Counted from the first letter of the stretch, positions 54,138 through 63,808 are shown. The stretch: 64,000 nucleotides of DNA from Mycobacterium sp. WUMAC-067 (GCF_020217485.1 NZ_JAEKMI010000003.1:166925-230924); one strand, 5' to 3'. Numbers and translations are program-made. The notes: a model not told the origin generated them from the letters alone.

Positions 54138-54905
54138 TCAGGTCAGCGGCGCGAGGCCGGCGGAGGTGAGCAGGTAGGCGTCGTGGTCCGGGACGGCGGT
54201 GGCGATCTCGAGCACCGACTTGCCGACCTGTTCGGCGGTGAGCGTGGGCCCGGCGGCCTGCAAGAAGCTGTCGACGTCGACGCCCTGTCGCTCGGCGTAG
54301 GCGGCGACGCCGGCCGCGCCCAGGCCGGTGGCCGGGGTCAACCGCGGCAGCACGGCGGTGAAGTCGATCCCCAGCCCGGCGCGTTGCGATTCGAGGGCGG
54401 CATAGCCGGTGAGGAACCGGACCGTCGCCTTCGCGCCGGCATAGCCGCCGGACAGTGGTGATCCGGCCAGGGCGGCGCCGCTGGACATCACGATCACCGA
54501 GCTGCCCGGCGCCAGCGGGCGCCGCAGCGCGTGACGAACCCAGTGAAACGCCTGCGCGACGTCGGAGTTCCAGTTGTCACTGAACGACTCCCAGGTCTGA
54601 TCCTGCAGCGGCGCCATCCGCGGCGCGGCCCCGGCGCACAGCACCAGGGTGCGCGGCCGGTACCGGTCGACGAGCCGGCCGGCCGTCATCGGATCGGCCG
54701 CGTCGGCCACCACCGGGGTGAACGCGTCGCCCAGCTGGGCGTGCACCTCCTCGAGTTGTGATCGGGTGCGCGCGACGCCGACGACTTCGGCGCCGGCCGT
54801 CGCGAACGCGGCGGCGATCGCGCGGCCGAATCCGCGGCCGGCCCCGGTCACGATCGCGGTGCTGCCGACGAACCCGTCGGCGGAGGGGTTCGGTGTCTGG
54901 TTCAT
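54138..54905 (-). CDS. SDR oxidoreductase next to the sigma factor gene
   Basis: A 255-residue atypical short-chain dehydrogenase. Seen: cofactor motif TGAGRGFGRAIAAAFA near 22-36, but LCAGAAP in place of NNAG, Ser in VMSSGAALAG, Tyr-Lys in GYAGAKATV, and a C-terminal part rich in Ala. The terminal lysine-tyrosine spacing is canonical (YxxxK). The ATG at 54905 is in the promoter region shared with the sigma gene. ECF sigma factors of this type often control adjacent oxidoreductases, so regulation by the neighbouring sigma is plausible. Confidence 0.87.
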   Translation of the reverse strand: MNQTPNPSADGFVGSTAIVTGAGRGFGRAIAAAFATAGAEVVGVARTRSQLEEVHAQLGDAFTPVVADAADPMTAGRLVDRYRPRTLVLCAGAAPRMAPLQDQTWESFSDNWNSDVAQAFHWVRHALRRPLAPGSSVIVMSSGAALAGSPLSGGYAGAKATVRFLTGYAALESQRAGLGIDFTAVLPRLTPATGLGAAGVAAYAERQGVDVDSFLQAAGPTLTAEQVGKSVLEIATAVPDHDAYLLTSAGLAPLT

Positions 54906-54951
54906 GTCGTGCTCGCTTCCTCACGTGGACTGCGGCCGTGCCGCGACTTCA

Positions 54952-55020
54952 CTAATTGAGATACGGCGCGGCGGCCGGGTTCATCGCCGGCGGACCGATG
55001 AATTTCGGCGGCCGGATGTC
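54952..55020 (-). pseudogene. Relic of a gene 3' end, DIRPPK tail
   Basis: On the minus strand 22 codons plus TAG read DIRPPKFIGPPAMNPAAAPY and two more residues, with codon use like real genes. The first 17 bases are identical to the DUF899 C-terminal region at 53381-53397, which encodes DIRPPK. There is no start codon or ribosome site, and the frame is closed about eight codons upstream. It looks like the remaining tail of a gene, perhaps a second DUF899-type copy, left between the SDR and sigma genes. Confidence 0.4.
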
Positions 55021-55060
55021 TCTACAGGAGTAGGTTCTTCACCCACCGAAAGGAGAGGCT

Positions 55061-56017
55061 GTGCCGGCGCAGGAGGAGTTCGTCGAGCGGGCGGCGCCAT
55101 TTCGTGCCGAGCTGATCGCGCATTGCTACCGCATGCTCGGCTCGGTGCACGACGCCGAAGACCTCGTCCAGGAGACATATCTCCGGGGCTGGCGCGGCTA
55201 TCAGGCGTTCGAGGAACGCGCGGCGTTGAAGACCTGGCTGTACCGGATCGCGACGACCGCCTGTCTGCGCGCGCTGGAGAACCGCGCCCGCCGCGTGCTG
55301 CCGGCCGGGCTGGGTGACGGCTCGATCGACCCGGACGCCGATCTCGACGCGACGGCCGGCGCGCACCTGTGGCTCGAACCCATCCCGGACGCCATGCTTT
55401 TCAAGAGCCCGGAAGAGGACGTCACCGCGAAGCAGAGCGTGCGGCTGGCCGTGATGACCGCCCTTCAGGAACTGCCGGCGCGCCAGCGCGCGGTGCTGAT
55501 CCTGCGCGACGTCGTGCAATTCAGCGCCGCCGAGGTTGCCGAGCTTCTGGAAACCACGCCCGCCGCGGTCAACAGTTCGCTGCAGCGCGCCCGGGCCCAC
55601 CTCGCCGAGCTGTCCCCCAGCGAGGACGGCATCACCGAGCCCGACGACGCCCGGCGCCGCGAATTGCTCGACCGGTATTGCGCCGCATTCGAAAACGCGG
55701 ACATGGCGGCGCTGACCGCGCTGCTGCAGGCGGACGTCAAACTCGAAATGCCGCCTCTGCCAGTGTGGTTCGCCGGACGGGACACGGTGCTGAAGTTCCT
55801 TGCCGGGCGCGCGCTGGCCCGGCCGGGCGATCTTGTGATGATCCCGACCGCCGCCAACGCGCAACCCGCCGTCGCCGAGTACCGCCGCGCCGCCGATCAC
55901 GTGTTGCGGGCCCATTCCATCCACGTCTTGACCCCCGGTGCCGCCGGGGTCGCCGGCATCACCGTCTTCCTCGACCCCGGCCTGTTCACCGCGTTTGGTT
56001 TGTCGTCAACCCGGTAA
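55061..56017 (+). CDS. ECF sigma factor, SigG-like with SnoaL C-terminal domain
   Basis: A 318-residue extracytoplasmic-function sigma factor. Seen: region 2 (HCYRMLGSVHDAEDLVQETYLRGWRGY, residues 23-49), region 4 (LQELPARQRAVLILRDVVQFSAAEVAELLETT near 138-170, then SSLQRARAHL), and from about 205 a SnoaL-like domain (LLDRYCAAFENADMAALTALL) with WFAGRDTVLKFLAG. The layout matches M. tuberculosis SigG and similar factors that lack a dedicated anti-sigma factor and are modulated by their SnoaL domain. GTG at 55061 follows AAAGGAGAGG. Divergent SDR and DUF899 genes are candidate targets. Confidence 0.9.
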   Translation: MPAQEEFVERAAPFRAELIAHCYRMLGSVHDAEDLVQETYLRGWRGYQAFEERAALKTWLYRIATTACLRALENRARRVLPAGLGDGSIDPDADLDATAGAHLWLEPIPDAMLFKSPEEDVTAKQSVRLAVMTALQELPARQRAVLILRDVVQFSAAEVAELLETTPAAVNSSLQRARAHLAELSPSEDGITEPDDARRRELLDRYCAAFENADMAALTALLQADVKLEMPPLPVWFAGRDTVLKFLAGRALARPGDLVMIPTAANAQPAVAEYRRAADHVLRAHSIHVLTPGAAGVAGITVFLDPGLFTAFGLSSTR

Positions 56018-56178
56018 TGTTTCTGCCAGGGACGTGATCGCAGCCCTTGCCATCTAGGGAAGCCCGACCTGCATCGCCAGGGGTGTCGGCGCAGGCTTTA
56101 CCTTCCCGCCCCACGTGTGGACAGCTCCTTCACACGCCAGGATCATTAGGCGCGGGAGACGTAATTGAAGGGTGACGA

Positions 56179-59100
56179 GTGAAGATTCCCGGCGTTTCCA
56201 GTGTCGTCGCTGGTGTGGCCGGCGGCGCCGCGCAGGTGGTCCGGGCCGGCGTATCGACCGCGGCGGGGGCCGCCGGCGCGCTGCAGACGTTGACCAACCC
56301 GGTCGCCGAGCTCGCCGGCCCCGTCATCCAATCGGTGGCTCAAACCACGGGCCGAGCAATCGGGTTGGACACTTCCACCGACGGCGCCGCCCCCCCGATC
56401 CTGCCGCCGGTGCGCTGGCACAGCGGGCGACGAGTGCACCTGGACCTGGACCCGTTGCTGCCGTTCCCCCGCTGGGGCGAGTACGCGCCCGCCGTCGAGG
56501 AGCCGGTGCGCAGAATCCCGGGCGTGGCCGAGGCGCACGTCGAGGGCGCGTTGGGCCGGTTGGTGGTCGAACTGTCCGACGGCGCGGACCACGACGCCGT
56601 CTTGGACGAGGTGCGGTCGACGGTCGCGTCCATCGCCGCCGACATCACCTGGTCGAAGTCGGAGGCGGCGACGCCTTCCGCGCCCTTCGCCGACCCGGGC
56701 AACCCGCTGGCGATTCTGGTGCCCCTCACCGCGGCGGCACTGGATCTGGTCGCGATGGGCGCCGCGGTGACCGGATGGGTGACCCGGCTGCCCGCGGCGC
56801 CGCAAACCACCCGGGCCGCGGCCGCGCTCATCAACCATCAACCGCGCATGGTCTCGATCCTCGAGGAGCGGCTGGGCCGAGTGGGCACCGACATCGCGCT
56901 GGCCGCCACTACGGCCGCCGCCCACGGCCTGACCCAGTCGTTCGGCACGCCGATGCTCGACCTGACCCAGCGCACCCTGCAGGTCTCCGAGGCGGCGGCG
57001 CACCGCCGGGTGTGGCGGGACCGGGAACCCCACCTGGCCTCGCCCCAACGGCCGCAGGCCCCGGTGGTCCCGGTCATCTCGTCCGCCAAGTCGGAGGTGC
57101 CCCGGCACAGCTGGGCGGCCGCGGCGGCCGGGGAGGCTTCGCACGTCGTGGTCGGGGGAACCATCGACGCGGCGATGGACAAGGCGAAGGGCTCGATGGC
57201 CGGGCCGGTGGAGAGCTACGTCGATTCCGCGGCGAACGGCTCGTTGATCGCCGCGGTGAGCGCGCTGGTGGCCGGCGGCGGCACCGACGACGCGGCCGCG
57301 GCCATCGAGGCCGGGGTGCCGCGGGCCGCGCACATGGGCCGACAGGCGTTCGCCGCAATTTTGGGTCGCGGGCTCGCCAATTCCGGGCAGCTGGTTCTCG
57401 ACCCGGGCGCGCTGCGCCGCCTGGATCGGGTGAAGGTGGTCGTCATCGACGGCGCCGCCCTGCGCGGCGACCACCGCGCCGTCCTGCATGTTCGTGGCGA
57501 CGCGCCCGGCTGGGACGATGACCGGGTCTACGAGGTCGCCGACGCGCTGCTGCACGGCGAACAGGCGCCCGAGCCCGACCCCGACGAGCTGCCGGCGACC
57601 GGCGCGCGACTGAAATGGGTTCGGACCCAAGGGCCTTCGGCCACGCCCGCGCAGGGCCTGGAAACCGCCGACCTGATGGTCGACGGCGAATGCGTCGGCA
57701 GTGTCGACGTGGGCTGGGAGGTCGACCCGTACGCGATTCCGCTCTTCCAGACCGCGCACCGCACGGGCGCCCGGGTGGTCCTTCGCCACGTCGCCGGCAC
57801 CGAAGACCTCACCGCCAGCGTCGGCGCGACGCACCCGCCCGGCACCCCGCTGTTGAACGTGGTCCGTGAGCTGCGGGCCGATCGGGGGCCGGTGCTGTTG
57901 ATCACCGCGCTGCACCGGGACTTCGCGTCGACCGACACCCTGGCCGCGCTCGCGATCGCCGATGTCGGTGTGGCGCTTGATGACCCGCGCGCCGCCACGG
58001 CGTGGACCGCGGACATCATCACCGGCACCGACCTCGCGGACGCGGTGCGGATCCTCTCGGCGATCCCGGTCGCCCGGTCGGCCAGCGAATCGGCGGTGCA
58101 CCTGGCCCAGGGCGGCACCACGCTGGCCGGGCTGCTGCTGGTCACCGGTGAGCAAGAAAAAACCACCACCCCGGTGAGCTTTCGGCGCTGGCTCAACCCG
58201 GTCAACGCCGCCGCGGCCACGGCCCTGGTGGCGGGAACGTTCTCGGCGACCCGGGTGCTCCGGCTGCCCGACCCGACTCCCCAACCGCTGACCGCCTGGC
58301 ACGCGCTGGATCCCGAGATCGTCTACTCGCGGCTGGCCGGCGGCGCGCGGCCGCTGGCCGTCGAGACCGAACCATCGTGGCGACGCCGTCTCGACGACCT
58401 GTCCTACAGCCCGGGCCTGGCGCCCCTGCGCAAGCCGCTGCACAACGTGGCCCGGCTGGCGTCGGCCACCCGGACCGAGCTCGCCGATCCGCTGACCCCC
58501 ATCCTGGCCGTCGGGGCGGCCGCGTCGGCGATCGTCGGCAGCAACATCGACGCGCTCCTGGTCGCGGGTGTCATGACCGTCAACGCGATAACCGGTGGGG
58601 CGCAACGGCTGCGGGCCGAATCCGCGGCCGCCGAACTGTTCGCCGAGCAGGACCAGTTGGTGCGCCGGGTGGTCGTCCCCGCGGTCGCGACGACGCGCCG
58701 CCGGCTCGAAGCCGCCAAGCACGCCACCCGCACGGCGACGGTGTCCGCGAAGTCATTGCGGCCCGGCGACGTCATCGATCTGGCCGCGCCCGAAGTGGTG
58801 CCGGCCGACGCCCGCCTGCTGGTGGCCGATGACCTCGAGGTCGACGAGTCCCTGCTCACCGGCGAGTCGCTGCCCGTGGACAAGCAGGTGGACCCCGTCG
58901 CCGTCAACGACCCCGACCGGGCCAGCATGCTCTTCGAGGGCAGCACCATCGTGGCGGGCCACGCCCGGGCGATCGTCGTGGCCACCGGGGTCGGGACCGC
59001 AGCGCACCGCGCGATTTCGGCGGTCGCCGACGTCGAAACGGCGGCCGGAATCCAAGCGCGGCTGCGGGAACTGACCAGCAAGGTGCTGCCGCTGACGCTG

Positions 59101-61011
59101 GCCGGAGGCGCGACGGTGTCGGCGTTGGCGCTGCTGCGCCGCGCCCCGCTGCGTCAGGCGGTGGCCGACGGCGTCGCGATCGCGGTGGCCGCGGTGCCGG
59201 AGGGGCTGCCCCTGGTGGCCACCCTTTCCCAGCTCTCGGCCGCCCAGCGGCTGACGGCCCGCGGCGCGCTGGTCCGTGCCCCACGAACGATCGAAGCGTT
59301 GGGCCGCGTCGACACCATCTGTTTCGACAAGACCGGCACGCTCACCGAGAACCGGCTGCGCGTGGTGTGCGCCGTGCCGGTCGGGGTCGACCCGCACGAA
59401 CCGCTCCCCCAACTGACCGATCCGCAGTCGGCGGGGCTGTTGCGGGCCGCCGCGCGGGCGTCCGCCCAGCCGCAGGACGGCCAGGGCCACGCCCACGCCA
59501 CCGACGAGGCGATCCTCACCGCGGCGAATTCGCTGAACGGCCATGGCGATGCGGATTGGACGATGATCGCGGAGGTGCCCTTCGAGTCCAGTCGCGGCTT
59601 CGCCGCCGCGATCGGCGCCCTGGGCCACTCCAACGGGCATCCCGCGGACGCGCCGGTGCTGATCCTCAAGGGGGCTCCCGAGGTCATCCTGCCGCGGTGC
59701 CGGTTCGCCGACCCGCAGGCCGACCACGAGCGGGCCGAGACGGTCGTCCGCGGTCTGGCCGAACAGGGCTTGCGGGTGCTCGCGGTGGCGCAGCGCGGTT
59801 GGAAACACGAGACCGACGACGAGGACACCGATGCCGACGCCGTGGACGCCGCGGCGGAGGACCTCGAACTGCTCGGCTACGTCGGCCTCGCGGACACCGC
59901 CCGGGCGTCGGCGCGCCCGCTGATCGAAGCGCTGACGGACGCCGACCGCGAGGTCGTGCTGATCACCGGCGACCACCCCATCACCGCACGGGCGATCGCC
60001 CGGCAGCTGGGCTTGCCCGCGGACGCGCGGGTGATCACCGGCGCCGAACTCGCCGGCCTCGACGAGGACGCGTGCGCCAAGATGGTCGCCGACGTGCAGG
60101 TCTTCGCTCGCGTCAGCCCGGAACAGAAGGTGCAGATCGTGGCCGCGCTGCAGCGCTGCGGGCGGGTGACCGCGATGGTCGGCGACGGCGCCAACGACGC
60201 CGCGGCGATCCGGATGGCCGACGTGGGGATCGGGGTGAGCGGGCGCGGTTCGTCGGCCGCCCGCGGCGCCGCGGACATCGTCTTGACCGACGAGGACCTG
60301 GGCGTGCTGATGGACGCCCTGGTCGAGGGCCGCAGCATGTGGGCGGGCGTCCGGGACGCCGTCACGATTCTGGTCGGCGGCAACGTGGGTGAGGTGCTGT
60401 TCACCATCATCGGCACCGCCTTCGGCGCCGGGCGCGCGCCGGTGGGCACCCGCCAGCTGCTGCTGGTCAACCTGCTCACCGACATGTTCCCCGCGCTCGC
60501 GGTCGCGGTCACGTCGCAGTACGTCGAACCCGACGAATCCGAGTACGAATCCGCCGAAGAGGCCGAGGAGGCGCGCCGCCAGCACCGGCGCGCGGTGCTG
60601 ACCGGGCCCACGCCCTCCCTCGACGCCCCGCTGATGCGTCAGATCGTCACCCGCGGCGCGGTGACCGCGGCCGGGGCGACGGCGGCCTGGGCCATCGGGC
60701 GGTGGACGCCGGGCACCGAACGCCGCACGGCGACAATGGGTTTGACGGCACTGGTCACGACGCAGCTGGCGCAGACGCTGCTCACCCGCCGGCACAGCCC
60801 GCTGGTGGTGGCGACCGCGCTGGGCAGCGCCGGCGTGCTGGTCGGCATCGTGCAGACCCCGGTGCTCAGCCAGTTCTTCGGGTGCACACCGCTGGGGCCG
60901 GTCGCCTGGTCGGGGGTGCTGGGTTCCACCGCGGGCGCCACCGTGATCTCGGCGCTGGCACCCAACTGGCTGGCCAAGCAGGTCGAGGCGTTGGAGCCCG
61001 GCGGGGATTGA
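56179..61011 (+). CDS. ctpI: Giant cation-transporting P-type ATPase CtpI
   Basis: A 1610-residue P-type ATPase. Seen: an N-terminal region of roughly 700 residues absent from ordinary P-ATPases (with VRWHSGRRVHLDLDPLLPFPRWGEYAP and a ferredoxin-like IPGVAEAHVEGALGRLVVELSDG segment), then membrane helices, the actuator TGES at 894-897, PEGLPL in helix 4 like P2 calcium-type pumps, phosphorylation Asp1050 in DKTGTLTENR, and hinge GDGANDAAA from 1335. It corresponds to M. tuberculosis CtpI (Rv0107c, 1632 aa). The ion is unknown: CPC of heavy-metal pumps is absent, favouring Ca, Mg or similar. GTG at 56179 follows AAGGGTGACGA. Confidence 0.93.
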   Translation: MKIPGVSSVVAGVAGGAAQVVRAGVSTAAGAAGALQTLTNPVAELAGPVIQSVAQTTGRAIGLDTSTDGAAPPILPPVRWHSGRRVHLDLDPLLPFPRWGEYAPAVEEPVRRIPGVAEAHVEGALGRLVVELSDGADHDAVLDEVRSTVASIAADITWSKSEAATPSAPFADPGNPLAILVPLTAAALDLVAMGAAVTGWVTRLPAAPQTTRAAAALINHQPRMVSILEERLGRVGTDIALAATTAAAHGLTQSFGTPMLDLTQRTLQVSEAAAHRRVWRDREPHLASPQRPQAPVVPVISSAKSEVPRHSWAAAAAGEASHVVVGGTIDAAMDKAKGSMAGPVESYVDSAANGSLIAAVSALVAGGGTDDAAAAIEAGVPRAAHMGRQAFAAILGRGLANSGQLVLDPGALRRLDRVKVVVIDGAALRGDHRAVLHVRGDAPGWDDDRVYEVADALLHGEQAPEPDPDELPATGARLKWVRTQGPSATPAQGLETADLMVDGECVGSVDVGWEVDPYAIPLFQTAHRTGARVVLRHVAGTEDLTASVGATHPPGTPLLNVVRELRADRGPVLLITALHRDFASTDTLAALAIADVGVALDDPRAATAWTADIITGTDLADAVRILSAIPVARSASESAVHLAQGGTTLAGLLLVTGEQEKTTTPVSFRRWLNPVNAAAATALVAGTFSATRVLRLPDPTPQPLTAWHALDPEIVYSRLAGGARPLAVETEPSWRRRLDDLSYSPGLAPLRKPLHNVARLASATRTELADPLTPILAVGAAASAIVGSNIDALLVAGVMTVNAITGGAQRLRAESAAAELFAEQDQLVRRVVVPAVATTRRRLEAAKHATRTATVSAKSLRPGDVIDLAAPEVVPADARLLVADDLEVDESLLTGESLPVDKQVDPVAVNDPDRASMLFEGSTIVAGHARAIVVATGVGTAAHRAISAVADVETAAGIQARLRELTSKVLPLTLAGGATVSALALLRRAPLRQAVADGVAIAVAAVPEGLPLVATLSQLSAAQRLTARGALVRAPRTIEALGRVDTICFDKTGTLTENRLRVVCAVPVGVDPHEPLPQLTDPQSAGLLRAAARASAQPQDGQGHAHATDEAILTAANSLNGHGDADWTMIAEVPFESSRGFAAAIGALGHSNGHPADAPVLILKGAPEVILPRCRFADPQADHERAETVVRGLAEQGLRVLAVAQRGWKHETDDEDTDADAVDAAAEDLELLGYVGLADTARASARPLIEALTDADREVVLITGDHPITARAIARQLGLPADARVITGAELAGLDEDACAKMVADVQVFARVSPEQKVQIVAALQRCGRVTAMVGDGANDAAAIRMADVGIGVSGRGSSAARGAADIVLTDEDLGVLMDALVEGRSMWAGVRDAVTILVGGNVGEVLFTIIGTAFGAGRAPVGTRQLLLVNLLTDMFPALAVAVTSQYVEPDESEYESAEEAEEARRQHRRAVLTGPTPSLDAPLMRQIVTRGAVTAAGATAAWAIGRWTPGTERRTATMGLTALVTTQLAQTLLTRRHSPLVVATALGSAGVLVGIVQTPVLSQFFGCTPLGPVAWSGVLGSTAGATVISALAPNWLAKQVEALEPGGD

Positions 61012-61020
61012 TCTTCAGTC

Positions 61021-61070
61021 CGGCGACGGCGAGCGCCGTGTAGCGGCGCGAGTGAGGAGCCGGACAATCG
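61021..61070 (-). repeat. Dispersed copy of the 57-bp tandem repeat
   Basis: Read on the minus strand this matches the units at 31947-32114 over CGATTG, CCGGCTCCTCACTCGCGCCG and GCCGTCGCCG with a few substitutions and a two-base insertion. It fills the ctpI/ligase convergent gap and can fold through CGGCG-AG-CGCCG, so it may double as a terminator. Confidence 0.75.
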
Positions 61071-61073
61071 TGT

Positions 61074-62645
61074 TCAGCCGGACAGCTCCCTGCGCAGCAC
61101 CTTGCCGGTCGGGTTGCGCGGGATGCTGTCCACGACGTGGATGTCGCGGGGCTGTTCGAAGCGCGACACGCGGCTCTTCAAGTACTCCCGGAGTTCCGGC
61201 ACGTCGATGTCGCTGCCCGGCTGCGCCACAACGAACGCCGCCAGCCGCTGGCCGAACCGCTCGTCGGGAACGCCGATGACCACGTTGTCGGCGATGGCGG
61301 GGTGGCGGGCGAGCGCGTTTTCGACCGCCCGCGGATAGACGTTCTCTCCGCCGGAGATGATCATGTCGTCTTCGCGGCCGACGATGAACAGGCGGCCGGC
61401 GTTGTCCAGGTAGCCCATGTCGCCGGTGCTCGTCATGCCGTCGACGACGGCCTTCGCTTCCCCGGCGCCGTCGGTATAGCCCTTGCCGGCCAGGTCGCCC
61501 CCGACGAAGATGCGTCCGATCACCCGCGGCCCCACCGGGCGGTCGCTCTTGTTGAGGATCCGCACGGGGCAACCCGCGACCGGCCTTCCCACGGTTTCGG
61601 GAGCCTCACGAAGGTCCGCCGGCGTCGCCAGAGAACCGATGCCGACCTCGGTGGAGCCGTAGCCGTTGTAGAGGATGTCTCCGTAGGTGTCCATGAACCG
61701 CTGCCCCAGCGTGGGGTCGAGGCGGTCCCCGCTGGACATCACCACGCGCAGGTGCGGCACCGGGTTTCGCGCCCGCACCCGCTCGGGCAGGTCGAGGATG
61801 CGCGCGAGCACGACCGGCACCGCGGTGAAGGCGTCGGCGCGGTGCAGCGACGCCTGGGCGAGCGCGGCTTCGGCGTCGAACTGACGATGCGTGAGCACCG
61901 TGCCGCCGAGGGCGACCGTCAGCATCAGCATGCCCAGCCCCAGCCCGTGAAACATCGGCATTGCCACCGAGATTCGCGACCCGGTACGCAACCGGGTGCG
62001 GTCGAGGATCGTCACCCAGACCCCGACCGCGGACCGCAGCTCCGGCGCGCGCGGCACCCCTTTGGGTTTGCCGGTCGTGCCCGACGTCAGCAGCACGATC
62101 CGGCCCGGCCCCGCCACCCGCGGTCGCCGGGCGCCCTCCTCGGCGGTGACCGTCGCCGGGTCGACCGTGACGACGGATTCGTCGGCGGCCCGGATCCGCT
62201 CGGCGAATTCGTTGTCGGCGACCATCGTTGAGATGCGGTGTGCCTGCACGGCGGCCGCCAGCGCGTCGCTGCGGAACTCCGTACTGACGGGGACGACGTC
62301 GGCGCCCAGCAGCGCGGCGGCGAATACACCCGCGACGAAACCGCGCCCGTTGCGGCACATCACCCCGACGGCCCGCCCGGGGGCAACGCCATCGCCGGAC
62401 AACCGCCGCGCCAGCGATTCGGTTTCTCGTTGCAGTTGGCGATAGCTCAGGGCGCCGTCATCGTCGACGATTGCCGTCCGGTCGGGCCAGCGTGCCGCGG
62501 TGACCGCCAGCAGCGTGTAGGGGTTGGTGCCGCCCCGGCGCGCCTCGCGGAGCAGCCGCAGGCCCGCCAGCGGCGAGGGCACAGTGAGCAGGCCGGAGTG
62601 CACCAGGGCACGGACGGCGGTGGCGGCCACGCGGTCATTCGTCAC
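61074..62645 (-). CDS. Acyl-CoA synthetase, FadD12-like
   Basis: A 523-residue adenylate-forming ligase. Seen: N-terminal LRLLREARRGGTNPYTLLAVTAARWPDRTAI, a segment typical of mycobacterial FadD12-type proteins; LLTSGTTGKPKGVPRAPE near 187-204; AMPMFHGLGLG; GYGSTEVGIGS; DMGYLDNAGRLFIVGREDDMIISGGENVYPRAVE hinge; and the last lysine in PRNPTGKVLRREL. ATG at 62645 overlaps the SDR stop by 11 bases, so the two are co-translated. The pair of an SDR and FadD suggests activation and reduction or oxidation of a fatty acid. Identification as FadD12 is from memory of the N-terminus only. Confidence 0.86.
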   Translation of the reverse strand: MTNDRVAATAVRALVHSGLLTVPSPLAGLRLLREARRGGTNPYTLLAVTAARWPDRTAIVDDDGALSYRQLQRETESLARRLSGDGVAPGRAVGVMCRNGRGFVAGVFAAALLGADVVPVSTEFRSDALAAAVQAHRISTMVADNEFAERIRAADESVVTVDPATVTAEEGARRPRVAGPGRIVLLTSGTTGKPKGVPRAPELRSAVGVWVTILDRTRLRTGSRISVAMPMFHGLGLGMLMLTVALGGTVLTHRQFDAEAALAQASLHRADAFTAVPVVLARILDLPERVRARNPVPHLRVVMSSGDRLDPTLGQRFMDTYGDILYNGYGSTEVGIGSLATPADLREAPETVGRPVAGCPVRILNKSDRPVGPRVIGRIFVGGDLAGKGYTDGAGEAKAVVDGMTSTGDMGYLDNAGRLFIVGREDDMIISGGENVYPRAVENALARHPAIADNVVIGVPDERFGQRLAAFVVAQPGSDIDVPELREYLKSRVSRFEQPRDIHVVDSIPRNPTGKVLRRELSG

Positions 62646-63555
62646 GGGCGGCCCCGTCGGAATCGGCGAGGAAGCGGCGATGCCACAGCCGGGCGGCGTA
62701 GTCGGCCGGCGCGGCCAGCAGCACCGAGGCCAATTCGGCCGGCAGCATCCAGGGCGGTTCGAGGGAGCGCGGCCGCTCGATGAGCGCTTTGGCGATGGCG
62801 TCGGCGGCTTGATCGGGTGACAGGGCGGGGAGCCGGCCCAGCAGGGGCGTGGGCGCGATCATGCGGGTACGGACCAGCGCGAAGTAGACGGTGGTGACGG
62901 CGACGCCGTCGGCGTGTAGCTCCGGAGCCACGCTGCGCAGCCAGCGGTCGAACGCCCCCTTCGATGCCTGATAGGCACCCCATTGCGGACCCGGCACCAC
63001 GCGGACGCCGACGCTGGACACGTTCACGATGTGCCCGCTGCCGTTGTCGCGCATGGCCGGCAAGACCCCCAACAGCAGCCGGACGGGCCCCAGGTAGTTG
63101 ATGTCGATGGTGCGCTGGAAGTCATCCGGCCGGTCGTACTGGTGGTGCAGCGAGCGGCGCAGCGACTTGCCGGCGTTGCTCACCACGATGTCGAGCGGCC
63201 CGTGCTCTTCGGTGATCTGCTTGGTCAGGCCGCTCACCGCGGATTCGTCGGTGAGGTCGGTCGGGTAGGCGACCGCGTGCCCGCCGCCGGCGTTGATCGA
63301 CGCCGTCAGGTCGCAGAGCCTTTCCTCGGACCGGGCGACCACCAGCACGGTCGCGCCGGCGGCGGCCAGGCTGCGCGCGGTCGCCTCGCCGATGCCGTAC
63401 GAGGCGCCGGTCACCAAGGCGGTCTTGCCCGCGGCGACGGCACGCAGCTTGTCGGGATCCGGCACCCGCGCCGGATTGGCCACGTGGTCTCCCGCCTTGG
63501 TGAAGACCGCGTTGAGGGCCTGCGCTAGTGCGTTCAACATCGCTGCCGCATCCAC
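62635..63555 (-). CDS. SDR oxidoreductase paired with the ligase
   Basis: A 306-residue SDR of the long mycobacterial type with an N-terminal helix (LNALAQALNAVF) and a C-terminal extension. Seen: TGASYGIGEATARSLA near 48-63, SNAGKS, Ser in NVSSVGV, Tyr-Lys in AYQASKGAF, and LVRTRMIAPTPL. The C-terminal EPPWMLPAELASVLLAAPADYAARLWHRRF resembles membrane-associating tails in FadD-linked SDRs. Starts at GTG 63555; an ATG at 63540 is also possible. Downstream stop overlaps the ligase start. Confidence 0.88.
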   Translation of the reverse strand: MDAAAMLNALAQALNAVFTKAGDHVANPARVPDPDKLRAVAAGKTALVTGASYGIGEATARSLAAAGATVLVVARSEERLCDLTASINAGGGHAVAYPTDLTDESAVSGLTKQITEEHGPLDIVVSNAGKSLRRSLHHQYDRPDDFQRTIDINYLGPVRLLLGVLPAMRDNGSGHIVNVSSVGVRVVPGPQWGAYQASKGAFDRWLRSVAPELHADGVAVTTVYFALVRTRMIAPTPLLGRLPALSPDQAADAIAKALIERPRSLEPPWMLPAELASVLLAAPADYAARLWHRRFLADSDGAARDE

Positions 63556-63808
63556 TCGAGCCGCCTGCCGGGGCGCGGCTGTTGCTCAACCGTGTCCCGG
63601 CCCGTAACTACAAGTAGCAGACCACATTGCGGTCCGGGACCGCGCTTCGGCCCGGCCGCGACGGCCGGGTGGGCGGCGTCCATGCCGGATGAGCGCCGCG
63701 CACAACCGATCTCACTGCGCCCGCATCAGCGGCGGTTCTTTTATGAGAACACAGTAATTTCGGCGTTTCCTCTGTTTAAGGCGCGTGTCGAATGGGCACA
63801 ATTGCGGC

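Noticed and set aside
56146..58722. 858-codon minus-strand frame opposite ctpI
   Set aside because: Antisense shadow of GC-rich coding; rich in Arg, Gly and His with no domain, and ctpI on the + strand has clear motifs.
58753..60795. 680-codon minus-strand frame opposite the ctpI core
   Set aside because: Mirror of conserved P-type ATPase codons; no ribosome site or family.
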